From: Tranquillimonas alkanivorans
GTDB lineage: Bacteria > Pseudomonadota > Alphaproteobacteria > Rhodobacterales > Rhodobacteraceae
Reading direction: 5' to 3'
DNA length: 64,000 bases
Assembly (NCBI RefSeq): GCF_900115595.1
Contig: NZ_FOXA01000005.1
Coordinates: forward strand, 1-64,000
Shown here: positions 8,476 to 16,574 of the stretch, piece by piece
Layout of the letters: every line of letters begins with the position of its first letter
Numbering within the stretch: position 1 is the first letter of the stretch
The notes under the pieces: model-generated
Databases searched by the model: none
The model's input: only the letters and a program-made list of their open reading frames with translations
What the model was told of the DNA's origin: nothing
Position numbers and translations under genes: made by a program

Positions 8476-10350
8476 CTATTTCCGACGAAAGAAGAAGAAT
8501 GGAGGAAAGGCCGCAATTCTCGGCGCAAGCACGAAGCCAGAGGTGGCCCAAGGCTCGTTGAGTGTCTCGAGGTCGCTGTCATCGGGACCCAGGACGATCG
8601 TCGCGCTGCCCTGACCCCGGACATGGTTCACGTAGCTCGGCGGCTTGTGACTGCGCCTCTGCTTCCTGTTCTCGAGTATTTTCCACAGGTCGAATGTCAG
8701 ATTGCGTGACATGACTCCGACACAAGGCCCTTCGTCGCCAACCCGGATCCTGTAGCGCCAATCGAGGTCCGGATCCGCTTCCAGCTTGTAAGTGGTAATC
8801 ACATCTGCAGCCTTTGCGAGAAAGGACTGGCCGGCTTTCGCATCGGCCGCTCTGAATTCGCTGCGGCCGACAAGTCCGGGAGCGGTGATGTCCCCGTCGC
8901 GACCAACTTCGACCATCGTGGATTTGCCGTTCCTCACGGATCGATGAACCCGTCCCGATGCGAGGGTCGACGCTCGGAAAGCGTTGCCCTCGCCGACGAT
9001 GAGGGATGTGCGAGCGCGTGTGGCGCCGACAAAGAGCACTCTCGCTTCCTCTGCCTCGTCCTCGGCGGTCTCGAAATCTGCGCCGTTCGGAAGCAGCAAT
9101 ACGACGTTGCTGGCCTCACGGCCCTTGCTGGCGTGAATGGTTCCGACGATCGGTCCCTGAAGGCCAAACTCGGGGAGGGTCAGTTCCACCGGAGGACGGG
9201 CTTGGCCCAGCCTCCTCCTCAGCTTCTGCATATCGACCGAGCCATCCCTGCGCCCTGCAACGCGCAAGAGGTGCTGCCATGCTTCGGCCGGCCCGTAGTG
9301 CGGGGCAGCCTTGTTTTCGATGCGCGTAGCCCAGAGATCGAGGAAATGTCCCTCGCCCAGGTAGGATTCGACGAAATCCCAGAAGCAGATTGCGAGCCAC
9401 GCCGGGAGCGTCGCTCCGTATCCTGACAATCGCAGCCGATGAGGAAGGTCGCAGAACTGTGCCGCCATCAGCACCTCGCCGCGGGTTCTGAAGAGCAGAA
9501 GGTCGTCTCTTGTGAAGTCGGCGACCTTCATCTGGGTCCACTTCAAGCCCTTCTTGTCTGCAAACTTCCGGATTTTCTCGGCCGTCTCGGCGTGAAAGCC
9601 GTCGCAATGCCTGTTCTTGTCGAGTACATCCTTCCGCAGATCGGAGAAAATCTTTCGCAGTCCCGGAGAGGACGTGCGATAGATCTCCTTCAGGATCAGC
9701 GTCTCGAAGCCCAAGGAACTTTCTGCGCGTAGCCTTTCGAGAAGCGCCTTCCCGGGTTTGGCAGCGCCACCCTTGCGGTGTCCGACACTGTCGTCTGAGA
9801 ATCCATAGATGGCTTGGGCCTCGTCAGCGAAGACTGTGACACCGCAGTCAGACGGCAATCTCTTCACCAGTTCCTCGATCAGATCTGCCCGCTGCCCTAC
9901 GAGGTCCTGTGCCTCGTCGATTACGACATGCTCGATCTGTGACAGTTCATCGGCCACATCCTTGTCCGACTTGAGGAGATCGATTACCCGGGCAATATTT
10001 TCTTCGTAGGACCCGGTCAGCCTCGCATTCGCGTCGTGCCCCGAGTGGATCGACCATGCATGAGAGTCGATCGTGGCTATCCTGATGGCGAAAGAGGCGT
10101 CGCCGACGTAGGAATGCAGCCGAGCGCGGATTTCCGCGACGGCGGTCCTTGTGAAGCTGATCATCCAAGTATTGCTCGGCTCGACGTCCTCGTCACTGAT
10201 CAGGTAGGCGAGGCGCGCGCAGGCGACGGCCGTTTTGCCCGTTCCGGGTCCCGCTTCGACGACGAGCCTTGCGTCCGCTTCGGCCTCAATTACTCGAAGC
10301 TGGTCTGCATCCCAATCCGCCTCAAAGCTCGGATGCTTGGCAATGTTCAT
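8476..10350 (-). CDS. UvrD/Rep-like SF1 helicase, first gene of DISARM-like operon
   Basis: 624 aa. Superfamily-1A helicase: Walker A AGPGTGKT (res 33-40), motif Ia SFTRTAVAEI, Walker B IDEAQD (144-149), motif III ADEAQAIYGF, motif V TIHASKGREASNV and motif VI FVGATRAR. It probably unwinds or translocates on DNA for the defence complex. It lies 6 nt upstream of drmA and seems to head the operon. A TATATT box and weak AGG lie just upstream of the ATG. Named DISARM classes carry a SNF2-like DrmD or DrmE; this protein resembles neither by motif. The helicase call is secure, the system role inferred. Confidence 0.85.
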   Translation of the reverse strand: MNIAKHPSFEADWDADQLRVIEAEADARLVVEAGPGTGKTAVACARLAYLISDEDVEPSNTWMISFTRTAVAEIRARLHSYVGDASFAIRIATIDSHAWSIHSGHDANARLTGSYEENIARVIDLLKSDKDVADELSQIEHVVIDEAQDLVGQRADLIEELVKRLPSDCGVTVFADEAQAIYGFSDDSVGHRKGGAAKPGKALLERLRAESSLGFETLILKEIYRTSSPGLRKIFSDLRKDVLDKNRHCDGFHAETAEKIRKFADKKGLKWTQMKVADFTRDDLLLFRTRGEVLMAAQFCDLPHRLRLSGYGATLPAWLAICFWDFVESYLGEGHFLDLWATRIENKAAPHYGPAEAWQHLLRVAGRRDGSVDMQKLRRRLGQARPPVELTLPEFGLQGPIVGTIHASKGREASNVVLLLPNGADFETAEDEAEEARVLFVGATRARTSLIVGEGNAFRASTLASGRVHRSVRNGKSTMVEVGRDGDITAPGLVGRSEFRAADAKAGQSFLAKAADVITTYKLEADPDLDWRYRIRVGDEGPCVGVMSRNLTFDLWKILENRKQRRSHKPPSYVNHVRGQGSATIVLGPDDSDLETLNEPWATSGFVLAPRIAAFPPFFFFRRK

Positions 10351-10412
10351 TGGAAATATACCTACTCGTCAATTTCCCCGGAGCCACGGTGGCATGCCTG
10401 CCGGCAGCGCGA

Positions 10413-10685
10413 ATGCCCACTGTGCCAAGTGCCTTGGAGGCCGAACCGCCGACACAGGTCCGAGCGCTCTTGTCTAAGGCCATCTTTGCGGATGAAAACC
10501 CGATATGGCGGCTCAAGTTAGTTGCTCGGTTTGCCGAAATCCCGGATTACTTCGTTCGAGCGCTGCCGTTCACATGTTTCTCCCAGAACAGCCGGAACTC
10601 TGAACGCGAGGTGCTGCTCAAGCCTTCGGCGAATTTCGGACCTCTCATTGTCGACCTTGGCCTCCCAGCCCTCCGATGCGCATAA
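10413..10685 (+). CDS. Possible small unknown protein (90 aa)
   Basis: ORF of 90 aa divergent from the helicase operon, with a plausible globular middle (for example VRALLSKAIFADENPIWRLK). No Shine-Dalgarno is obvious before the ATG, and another frame on the minus strand is also open here. No family recognised. It could equally be decayed DNA between the defence operon and the next gene. Confidence 0.25.
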   Translation: MPTVPSALEAEPPTQVRALLSKAIFADENPIWRLKLVARFAEIPDYFVRALPFTCFSQNSRNSEREVLLKPSANFGPLIVDLGLPALRCA

Positions 10686-10718
10686 TAGCTCTGAAGACGC
10701 ACTCTCTGGGTCGTCGTC

Positions 10719-10859
10719 ATGGCAGTCAAGGGGGCGACGGTGCGCAAAGCGAAAACGGGTGTGGTGGCAACACGGCTCTTGCTCGACTTGTCCGAAGAGA
10801 AGGAGCTCATGTCGAAGGCTCTTCAGAAAACCCACTTCGAGCTGGCTGGGTACCGCTGA
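10719..10859 (+). CDS. Possible 46-aa small protein
   Basis: 46 aa, rich in Lys, Glu and Leu, with a helical-looking stretch LLLDLSEEKELMSKALQKT and ending in AGYR. It sits 33 nt after the preceding small ORF and in the same direction. No clear ribosome-binding site. The composition is more protein-like than the neighbouring frames, but there is no recognisable family. From about 10860 to 10997 I see no further gene. Confidence 0.3.
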   Translation: MAVKGATVRKAKTGVVATRLLLDLSEEKELMSKALQKTHFELAGYR

Positions 10860-10997
10860 GCACGTATTTAGGCGCATGAACCGTCGGGAACAGGTCACCT
10901 GCTCGTACAAGCGAACGAACGCGGTCAATTACGCTTTTTGGAGATGCTTCGCATGGCGAAGCGCAACAGGTTACCCATTTCGGCCCCACGGTCATTT

Positions 10998-11031
10998 CAG
11001 GGGCCACATGCGTTGGATTGTGTGGCCCCTG
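10998..11031 (-). terminator. Stem-loop downstream of the minus-strand gene ending at 11039
   Basis: A perfect 10-bp inverted repeat (CAGGGGCCAC / GTGGCCCCTG) with a 14-nt loop starts 8 nt after the stop codon of the 11039-12076 gene. A good candidate terminator, though without a strong U tract. Confidence 0.45.
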
Positions 11032-11038
11032 CCCGAGG

Positions 11039-12076
11039 TCACAAGGTAATCTCCGTATGCCCGATCCGTCGCTTCAGCTCGTCCGCGTCGAGCGTGCCGC
11101 TGCGCTGCCCATTCTTCACGGCGTAGGGCCGTGTCCCGACGGGGAACTTGTAGAGCTTCCCGGGGCTCCAGCTCGTCTTGTCATGCTGAACCTTTACCTC
11201 CACCCGGCTCGGCCGGACGTCAAAGGCTCCGGTCACCGGGCCGAGCAGGTAAGAGTGATCGAGCATCTCGCTCACGCGCATTGCCGCTCTCAGCCAACCA
11301 TCCCGACAGAGGCTCCAAGGCCGGGCGGGCGCCTGGTCACCGATGCCCGGCAGGTCGAACTTCGGCCAGTTTCGTCCCGCAACCATGGCGGCGCGGCAGT
11401 AGAAGAGAATGTCGCAGGACGTGCGGCATCGCTGGATGTGCCCCGTGTAGAGCGGCGCGAACACCTTCGGCTTGAGGGAGTCCTCTCCCACCTTCCGGTG
11501 CAGCTGGAAGGTGAAGCGGCGCCCGTTGTCTGGTAGCTCGAGCATGGTGAACAGGCCTGCACTGCGCAGGCCTCGCAGGGAGTTTCGTAGCCACCGGCTG
11601 TCGTTGCATCCGGGCGTGCCGATTTCGGCGCGCAGTTCCGCGGCCCGAATCGTCTTCGGCCGCGCCGAGTTGGCGAGCACGAGCTCGGGCTGGTCATTCG
11701 TGGCGATCGACATGAACCAGTATGCGCCGAGGAACGTGCGCAGCTGATGCGCCGTGAGCTCGAGGCCTTCGAGCCTAAGTAGGACGTCGAGAGGAAGGCG
11801 GAAGCGGTAGCCGTGCATGTGAGCGGTCCAAGTGTTGTTGTGATGGTGCACTGGAACTGGACCCGCGCCTTCCTCCGCCAAAATCCCGCTGCCTACCGTC
11901 AGACCCGCCTTCGCTGCCGTGGAAAGCGGCCGACATTCCGTGAAGACCGCGCTGTTCTCCGTCTGAAGTCGTCTCGAGTCCGGATGCGCGGGACGAGACT
12001 CCGTTCTTTTCACCCAGCTTTCCGTCCACGTCCTCGCGAACAGAGCCAAGTCATTGTTTTCAGGGGCCGCAGCCAA
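11039..12076 (-). CDS. Unknown protein, possibly a plasmid-type replication initiator
   Basis: About 345 aa if read from the TTG at 12076. A GTG around codon 18 with a better upstream GGA may be the true start. The middle reads like a winged-helix DNA-binding fold (for example LTAHQLRTFLGAYWF, then WLRNSLRGLRSAGLFTM), and the protein lies next to a KfrA-like gene and a relaxase, as plasmid rep genes often do. I do not recognise a specific family. The replication role is a guess from context. It is divergent from the KfrA-like gene, and the 319 bp between them contain a 31-bp palindrome but no convincing gene. Confidence 0.6.
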   Translation of the reverse strand: MAAAPENNDLALFARTWTESWVKRTESRPAHPDSRRLQTENSAVFTECRPLSTAAKAGLTVGSGILAEEGAGPVPVHHHNNTWTAHMHGYRFRLPLDVLLRLEGLELTAHQLRTFLGAYWFMSIATNDQPELVLANSARPKTIRAAELRAEIGTPGCNDSRWLRNSLRGLRSAGLFTMLELPDNGRRFTFQLHRKVGEDSLKPKVFAPLYTGHIQRCRTSCDILFYCRAAMVAGRNWPKFDLPGIGDQAPARPWSLCRDGWLRAAMRVSEMLDHSYLLGPVTGAFDVRPSRVEVKVQHDKTSWSPGKLYKFPVGTRPYAVKNGQRSGTLDADELKRRIGHTEITL

Positions 12077-12337
12077 TGCAGTACTTTGCGGAACGTCTGG
12101 AGAAGTTCGTTGGAACCCCCCGGAACGGCGGACAGGGCGATGACCGCAAACTGCGAAGGGCGGGCAGGTCCGAAGAAGGGTTCCCTTGCAAACGTGACAC
12201 CTGCCGGGACCGTGCCCCCTACGGCTGACGGAGACGGACCGGTGCGATGCCCTTACGTCATGCCGAGAATCGACGATTTTCTTTTCCGGGGCAAGACGGA
12301 CAGCCCGAAGTCCCTTGGTGCCGCTTCATGACGAAGC

Positions 12338-12368
12338 GGTAGCGGTTGGTAGACCACCTACCGCTACC
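12338..12368. promoter_or_regulatory. 31-bp palindromic operator upstream of the KfrA-like gene
   Basis: Near-perfect dyad centred on 12353: GGTAGCGG (12338-12345) mirrors CCGCTACC (12361-12368), and the inner bases continue the symmetry with two mismatches. Further CTACC half-sites follow to about 12377. It lies 27 bp before the ATG at 12396, the position expected of an autoregulatory operator for a KfrA/KorA-type repressor. Confidence 0.6.
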
Positions 12369-12395
12369 TACCACTACCAATGAAGGGTAGATCAC

Positions 12396-13037
12396 ATGGC
12401 TAAACCGACACCCAAGGCGCTCGACCCGCGCTACCACGCCAAGATCGCCGAGGCGGTCAAAACCATCCGCGCTGAAAAGGCGGAAAAGGGCCTCAAGAAG
12501 ACTGAGGCGACGACCACAGAGGTTCACGAGAAGGTGAAGGGGTCGTGGCGCGACTTCGGCCCCGCCTTCGCCCTCGTCATGGAGCGGCTCCGGCAGGAAG
12601 AGGCTCTGGCCACCCAGGTGCCCGAGATGCCTGAAGAAGTCGCCGATATGGCGAACCGTCTCTGGCAACTCGCGTACCGCAGCTCGGACGCAGCCGCCGC
12701 CGAAGCACGTCACGCCCACGCGGCGAAGGAGCAGGATCTGCGCGACGAAAACGTGCAGCTGACGGAGGCCCTCGTGAAACTGGAGGACGAGCGCGACACG
12801 GCGCTCGAAATCGCGGAAAAAGAGAAGAGCGGACACGAGGAGGCTCTTCAGGAACTGGCGGCGGTCAAGCGCGAGTTCGAGGCGCTCAAGCAGCGTCGCC
12901 GTGGGCAGGCCGAGGTCATGTGGCGTCTCCGTGCACTGCACCGGCAGGCTGCGCCCGACGAAGCTTCCACCAACGGATCCGGACGCCCGGGCAATCGTGC
13001 GGACGCCCATGCAACCGAGAACCTTCCGCTGGCGTGA
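12396..13037 (+). CDS. KfrA-like coiled-coil DNA-binding protein
   Basis: 213 aa. The first 70 residues resemble the KfrA N-terminal DNA-binding domain (TTTEVHEKVKGSWRDFGPAF). They are followed by a long Ala/Glu/Arg-rich coiled coil (about res 95-175) and a low-complexity tail. KfrA proteins bind their own promoter and help plasmid or element stability. GAAGGG lies 10 nt before the ATG, and the 31-bp palindrome just upstream is the likely binding site. A terminator follows the stop. The family call is moderately sure. Confidence 0.7.
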   Translation: MAKPTPKALDPRYHAKIAEAVKTIRAEKAEKGLKKTEATTTEVHEKVKGSWRDFGPAFALVMERLRQEEALATQVPEMPEEVADMANRLWQLAYRSSDAAAAEARHAHAAKEQDLRDENVQLTEALVKLEDERDTALEIAEKEKSGHEEALQELAAVKREFEALKQRRRGQAEVMWRLRALHRQAAPDEASTNGSGRPGNRADAHATENLPLA

Positions 13038-13041
13038 ATGA

Positions 13042-14733
13042 TCACCGGACCCGCTGGCGGCTTAGCCGGCGGGTCTTCCTTTGCGGGCGAAGCTCGGAAT
13101 CCAGGTGGAGCTTCGCCCGTTCAGGGTCGATTGCCGCCGACGGGTCATGCTGGCCCGTGTCGATGTCGAGCCCGCGCTGCTTCGCCCCGACTTCGAGGAC
13201 CCGCCGTCCCCGGTCGAAGTCTACACGCAGGTCCGGGTGCTCCTCGCACAGGAGGACGGCGTCGAGGCACGCCGAATGTCGCTCGAGGAGGGTTCTGTTG
13301 TCGAACCCGTCGAGTGCCTTCTGGGTCTCCGCTGGATCAGCGTCAGCGGGGACCGCCCAGGCACCCGGAAACGACTCCTCCGAGTAGTCGACCTCCGCCC
13401 CCGCTGCGACCGCGAGCAGGCGGGCGGCCTCGGGCAGGCTCGGGTCGGGCAGGTGTGCCGCGATGACCCGGGCGCGGCGGGCGGCTTCGGCCAGTGCGCG
13501 GTCGGCCTCCTGCTCACGCGCCTCGAGAGAGGCGATCTGCCTCGCGATCCGGACGAGCGGCGCCATGGCCGGCCGCACCGCGGCCGCCAGCTCCTCTCTG
13601 GACGCCTTTTCCCTCGGCGCGGCCGCGCCGAACTTCAGGCCCTCCGGCTCTCGCTCATTTTTCCCGGGACGGTGCGCCAGCACTTTTCCCTCGATTGCAG
13701 ACACCCCGACCTCGAAAGCTCGTCCCAAGGCTTCTGTCGTGGCGTGCCGATCCGCCGCCGATCGCGAAAGCGCCCGGGCCTCCTTGAAGAGGTTTTCTGC
13801 TTGCCGCTCCCGTTCCGCTGCACGCCGCTCGGTCAGTTCGGCGAATTCGCGCGCGCTGTTCGCCATGACCCACTCGAGGAAGGCCTCCGCCTGCTGATGT
13901 GCCACGGTCTTCTCGGCCGCCAGTTGCCTGGCCAGACGGGCCTCCCGTCTCTCGCGCGGACTCACATGACGGCGCCGGGCGGACTCCGGGATGTCAGCCT
14001 CACGGGCCTCGCGACGTGCCTTGGCTGACCGTGCACCACGCGCGAGGCCGACGTCGGCGAACCACGCGCCGGCCGCATCCTGCGCGCGCTCATAGTTGGC
14101 GAGGAGAGGGTTGCTCGACGGCTGTATGAGGTCCTGTTTCCCGCGCCGCGCCGAGGTCTTCTCGGTCCGCTGTAGCAGCAGTGCGTGAAAGTGCGGGGTC
14201 TGCTCGTCCAGGTCGAGACGGAGATGGCGCACGGCGCCGGGAAAATGCTCCTCGAAGAAGCGGCGGCCGCGCTTCTCGAATTCCCGTATCTTTTTCCCGC
14301 AGAGCCGGTTCCGCACCGTCTCGCCGTTTTTCCCGACACCATACGTCACGACGACGTCGTCCCCCGGTGTATCGTGGGTGGCGTGGAAGAATTCCTTGTT
14401 GGCCGTGAGAATGGCTTCGCGCAGCGGACCCCCTTCCGACGCTTTCCAGGGATCCTGCAGGCCCGCTTCCCGGCGCCGCTTCGCCTGCGCCTTGCGCTTC
14501 TGCCGGAGCAGAGCCTCGACTTCCTCGTCGCGGTTGCGCCGCTTCATCGCACGGATCTCCGCGCGGACCTCACGGGCGAAATCCGGCCCCACGAGGGTCC
14601 GGTTTCGCGCCGCGAAGTCACGCTCGACATGATCCAGAGGCCCGCCGGTGCGGCGGGCATGCATCGCCATCCGCCCGAGGGCGGCCGGGAAAAGCGACTG
14701 GAAACGCAGAACGACCGGGTGCTCTCGCGACAT
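13042..14733 (-). CDS. mobV: MobV-family relaxase (Mob_Pre)
   Basis: 563 aa from the ATG at 14733. The start is fixed by AAAGGAGG ending 6 nt upstream; a longer frame to 14859 is not needed. It nicks the element at oriT and pilots transferred DNA. Motif I HARRTGGPLDHV lies near the N-terminus. The metal-binding motif LDEQTPHFHALLL (His181, His183 from this start) is the MobV/Pre hallmark. The C-terminal half is a long charged helical region of unknown role. No type IV secretion genes are visible, so the element would be mobilisable rather than self-transmissible. It converges on the KfrA-like gene. Confidence 0.85.
   Translation of the reverse strand: MSREHPVVLRFQSLFPAALGRMAMHARRTGGPLDHVERDFAARNRTLVGPDFAREVRAEIRAMKRRNRDEEVEALLRQKRKAQAKRRREAGLQDPWKASEGGPLREAILTANKEFFHATHDTPGDDVVVTYGVGKNGETVRNRLCGKKIREFEKRGRRFFEEHFPGAVRHLRLDLDEQTPHFHALLLQRTEKTSARRGKQDLIQPSSNPLLANYERAQDAAGAWFADVGLARGARSAKARREAREADIPESARRRHVSPRERREARLARQLAAEKTVAHQQAEAFLEWVMANSAREFAELTERRAAERERQAENLFKEARALSRSAADRHATTEALGRAFEVGVSAIEGKVLAHRPGKNEREPEGLKFGAAAPREKASREELAAAVRPAMAPLVRIARQIASLEAREQEADRALAEAARRARVIAAHLPDPSLPEAARLLAVAAGAEVDYSEESFPGAWAVPADADPAETQKALDGFDNRTLLERHSACLDAVLLCEEHPDLRVDFDRGRRVLEVGAKQRGLDIDTGQHDPSAAIDPERAKLHLDSELRPQRKTRRLSRQRVR
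13048..13075 (+). terminator. Terminator after the KfrA-like gene
   Basis: An 11-bp stem (GACCCGCTGGC pairing with GCCGGCGGGTC, one G-T pair) with a 6-nt loop, followed by TTCCTTT. It overlaps the last codons of the convergent relaxase gene. Confidence 0.6.
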
Positions 14734-14770
14734 CTCCACCTCCTTTGGGATGAGGAGGAGATCGCGCCTC

Positions 14771-15105
14771 GAGCGGGAATTCGCTCCCTTCGGCCGACCT
14801 CGGGTCGGCGAAGACGTACTCACTAAGCAAGTGCCACTCCGCCTGCGGCTCCGGTGCACTTGCCGTTCGCCAGGGCCAGCCCTGAAACCCGCCGGGGAGC
14901 GCGTTCCGCACTCTCCCCGGACCCCTCCCGCTCGCGCGCCGCGCGGCGAGGAGAGGGGCGTCCCCTCTCCTCGACCTCTCCCCGATCAGAACCGCGACGG
15001 CCGCAACCGTCGCGGCGTGCAGTGGGCATGGCTGGGAAGCAGCGGGTCGCGCCATCCTGCCCGCCGCGTCTCGTTGCGAAGCCGCGGCGGACAGGACGGC
15101 GCGAC
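14771..15105. other. Hairpin-rich spacer upstream of the relaxase (candidate oriT)
   Basis: This gap between the relaxase and the next gene holds six inverted repeats: 14771-14786 (GAGCG/CGCTC); 14788-14813 (one bulge); 14827-14863 (GCAAGTGC/GCACTTGC with an inner CCGC/GCGG); 14947-14973 (perfect 12 bp, 3-nt loop); 14992-15015 (perfect 9 bp, 6-nt loop); 15046-15105 (21 of 23 pairs, 14-nt loop). MobV origins usually lie just upstream of the relaxase gene and contain such repeats, so 14827-14863 is the best oriT guess. No protein-coding frame looks real here. Confidence 0.5.
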
Positions 15106-15167
15106 GAACCTCCGGATCAGAACATCACGGCTTGACGCCCAGGATCGGGCGCAGACCGGAGGGAAGA

Positions 15168-15578
15168 ATGAAGGCACTCGCTAACCGAAACTGGCACCTC
15201 GCGACCGGGCCTACGGCTCCTCTACGTCACTTCATCGAGGAGCACGAAGACACGCTGATAAAGGCCGCGCGTCTTCTCGGCGGCCCGGATGGGGTCGCCC
15301 TGGCCATGCAAGCCGTGCAGCGGCTCCGACAGGAGAGCTGGCTCAGCGGCGGCACCCGTCGTCGGCTGCATGCTCTCGTCGCTCTGCTGGCACTGGAGCA
15401 CGTGCACGACCACGATCGCGTCGAAGGCGGGTATTTCGCCGCTCTCGATCCTGGAAGCGCGGAGGCGGAAGAGGTCTGCCTGCTCGTCGATCGCCTCCGA
15501 GCCGCCATGGACGAGTGCGCTGGGGCTGAGGCGCGTCTCAGGCGCCCGGCAATGCAGGGAAGCCGCCCCGCCGCGTGA
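15168..15578 (+). CDS. Unknown helical protein (136 aa)
   Basis: Starts at the ATG at 15168, supported by GGAGGGA ending 4 nt upstream. Predominantly helical and Ala/Leu/Arg rich, with acidic and basic patches (for example LIKAARLLGGPDGVALAMQA). No family recognised. It is the first of a short run of mobile-element genes leading to the integrase; a terminator-like hairpin follows at 15585. Confidence 0.55.
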   Translation: MKALANRNWHLATGPTAPLRHFIEEHEDTLIKAARLLGGPDGVALAMQAVQRLRQESWLSGGTRRRLHALVALLALEHVHDHDRVEGGYFAALDPGSAEAEEVCLLVDRLRAAMDECAGAEARLRRPAMQGSRPAA

Positions 15579-15584
15579 ACGGCT

Positions 15585-15607
15585 ACACCGCCGCCCGTCG
15601 GCGGTGT
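15585..15607 (+). terminator. Stem-loop between two small element genes
   Basis: A perfect 9-bp stem (ACACCGCCG / CGGCGGTGT) with a 5-nt loop, 4 nt after the TGA at 15578 and followed by CTT. Confidence 0.5.
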
Positions 15608-15669
15608 CTTGACGGCACCAGGTGACAAGAGCGGCCGGTGCCGCTCGCTGGATGCCCGGAGAGAACACC

Positions 15670-16101
15670 ATGTCAAAACCGTCCTTCAACAACATGCCGA
15701 AGGCGAACCACCGCGCGGTTCTGCACTACTTCGACAGCGACGCCCTGCCGCACGACCAGCGGACCCTCGCAATCGCGGCGGACGGGCTTGCCGCGGCACG
15801 GCGGGCACGTCCGCTTCTGGACGACATCCCTGAAGACCTTGCCGTCGAGATTCCCGATCTGCTCCGCATCCTGCGGGACAGCATTGCGCGCAGGGCGATC
15901 TTCGTTCCGGCGTTCCGCGAGGCGGCCGAGCAGTTCCGCCGCATCGGAGCTCGTCTACTCGAGAGCCGGTACCCGGACGACGAGCACTTGCGCGAGGCCG
16001 TCATCATGGTCGGTGAAGCGCTGGACGCATCCGAGCGCGTCGAGGATCTCGTTGCCGCCGCGGCGCTGATGAAGACGGTTGCCGCTGCTCGCGCCCGTTG
16101 A
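15670..16101 (+). CDS. Unknown helical protein (143 aa)
   Basis: Starts at the ATG at 15670 behind GGAGAG. All-helical appearance, with repeated Ala/Arg/Leu segments (for example LLRILRDSIARRAIF and FREAAEQFRRIGARLL). No motif recognised and no cysteine cluster or signal peptide. It may be functionally paired with the 15168 gene, since both are small, unknown and codirectional in the same element. Confidence 0.5.
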   Translation: MSKPSFNNMPKANHRAVLHYFDSDALPHDQRTLAIAADGLAAARRARPLLDDIPEDLAVEIPDLLRILRDSIARRAIFVPAFREAAEQFRRIGARLLESRYPDDEHLREAVIMVGEALDASERVEDLVAAAALMKTVAAARAR

Positions 16102-16168
16102 CAGGGACGGAGAGCGCGGACCGCAGAGTCACGAGGCGGTCTTACGGAGCGCTCGGTCGAAAGTTTGT

Positions 16169-16197
16169 TTTCCAGTATTCCAACAGGTTAGTGGAAA
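16169..16197. promoter_or_regulatory. Inverted TTTCCA/TGGAAA sites upstream of the HTH and integrase genes
   Basis: TTTCCA (16169-16174) and TGGAAA (16192-16197) face each other across 17 bp, with a further TTCCA at 16178-16182, in a locally AT-richer stretch. They lie 72 bp before the ATG of the HTH gene. They could be excisionase or regulator binding sites; speculative. Confidence 0.25.
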
Positions 16198-16268
16198 TTC
16201 GGAAGGAATCTGCGTTCGTGGTTTCCAAGTCAGACGCAGTTCCTCGGCTCAAGAAGCTGAGGAAAAAA

Positions 16269-16574
16269 ATGAGCAGAATGGCCACCCCCGCGGATTTCCT
16301 GACGCATGCAGCACACCCGGCGTTTTCGGGCATTCGCCTGATGTCCGGCGAAGAACTCGCAGCGCTCCTCCGTTTCGAGGGCGTGACCTCGAGCTTCCGG
16401 GCGTGGTGCGCCCAAGCCGGCATTAGGCCGGTGCCGGGTCGGCGCGACGTCTACGACCCCGTTCACGTCCGTCGGCGTCTGGACGCCATTCAAATGCAAT
16501 CCGCGGAGCCCGAAGCCGACGCGCCGGTCCGCACCCCCATGGAACAGAGGAGGGCGCGCCGTGCCCAGGGTTGA
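16269..16574 (+). CDS. Small HTH protein, possible excisionase/regulator
   Basis: 101 aa from the ATG at 16269, with GAGG about 7 nt upstream. The core LMSGEELAALLRFEGV followed by FRAWCAQAGI and a VYDPVHVRRRLDAI tail looks like an AlpA/MerR-type helix-turn-helix that ends in a DNA-reading wing. The gene overlaps the integrase start by 14 nt, the usual arrangement for a recombination directionality factor and its integrase. Confidence 0.6.
   Translation: MSRMATPADFLTHAAHPAFSGIRLMSGEELAALLRFEGVTSSFRAWCAQAGIRPVPGRRDVYDPVHVRRRLDAIQMQSAEPEADAPVRTPMEQRRARRAQG

Noticed and set aside
174-10350. Classical restriction-modification system
   Set aside because: The MTase is not paired with a restriction endonuclease gene; the neighbours are DrmA, DrmB and helicases, which fit DISARM better.
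10518-10928. 136-aa minus-strand ORF between the UvrD-like and rep-like genes
   Set aside because: Cys/Arg/Ser-rich without motifs; the plus-strand small ORFs read more like protein.
12076-12228. 50-aa ORF in the gap before the KfrA-like gene
   Set aside because: No ribosome-binding site, no motif and Arg/Gly-rich; too weak to list.
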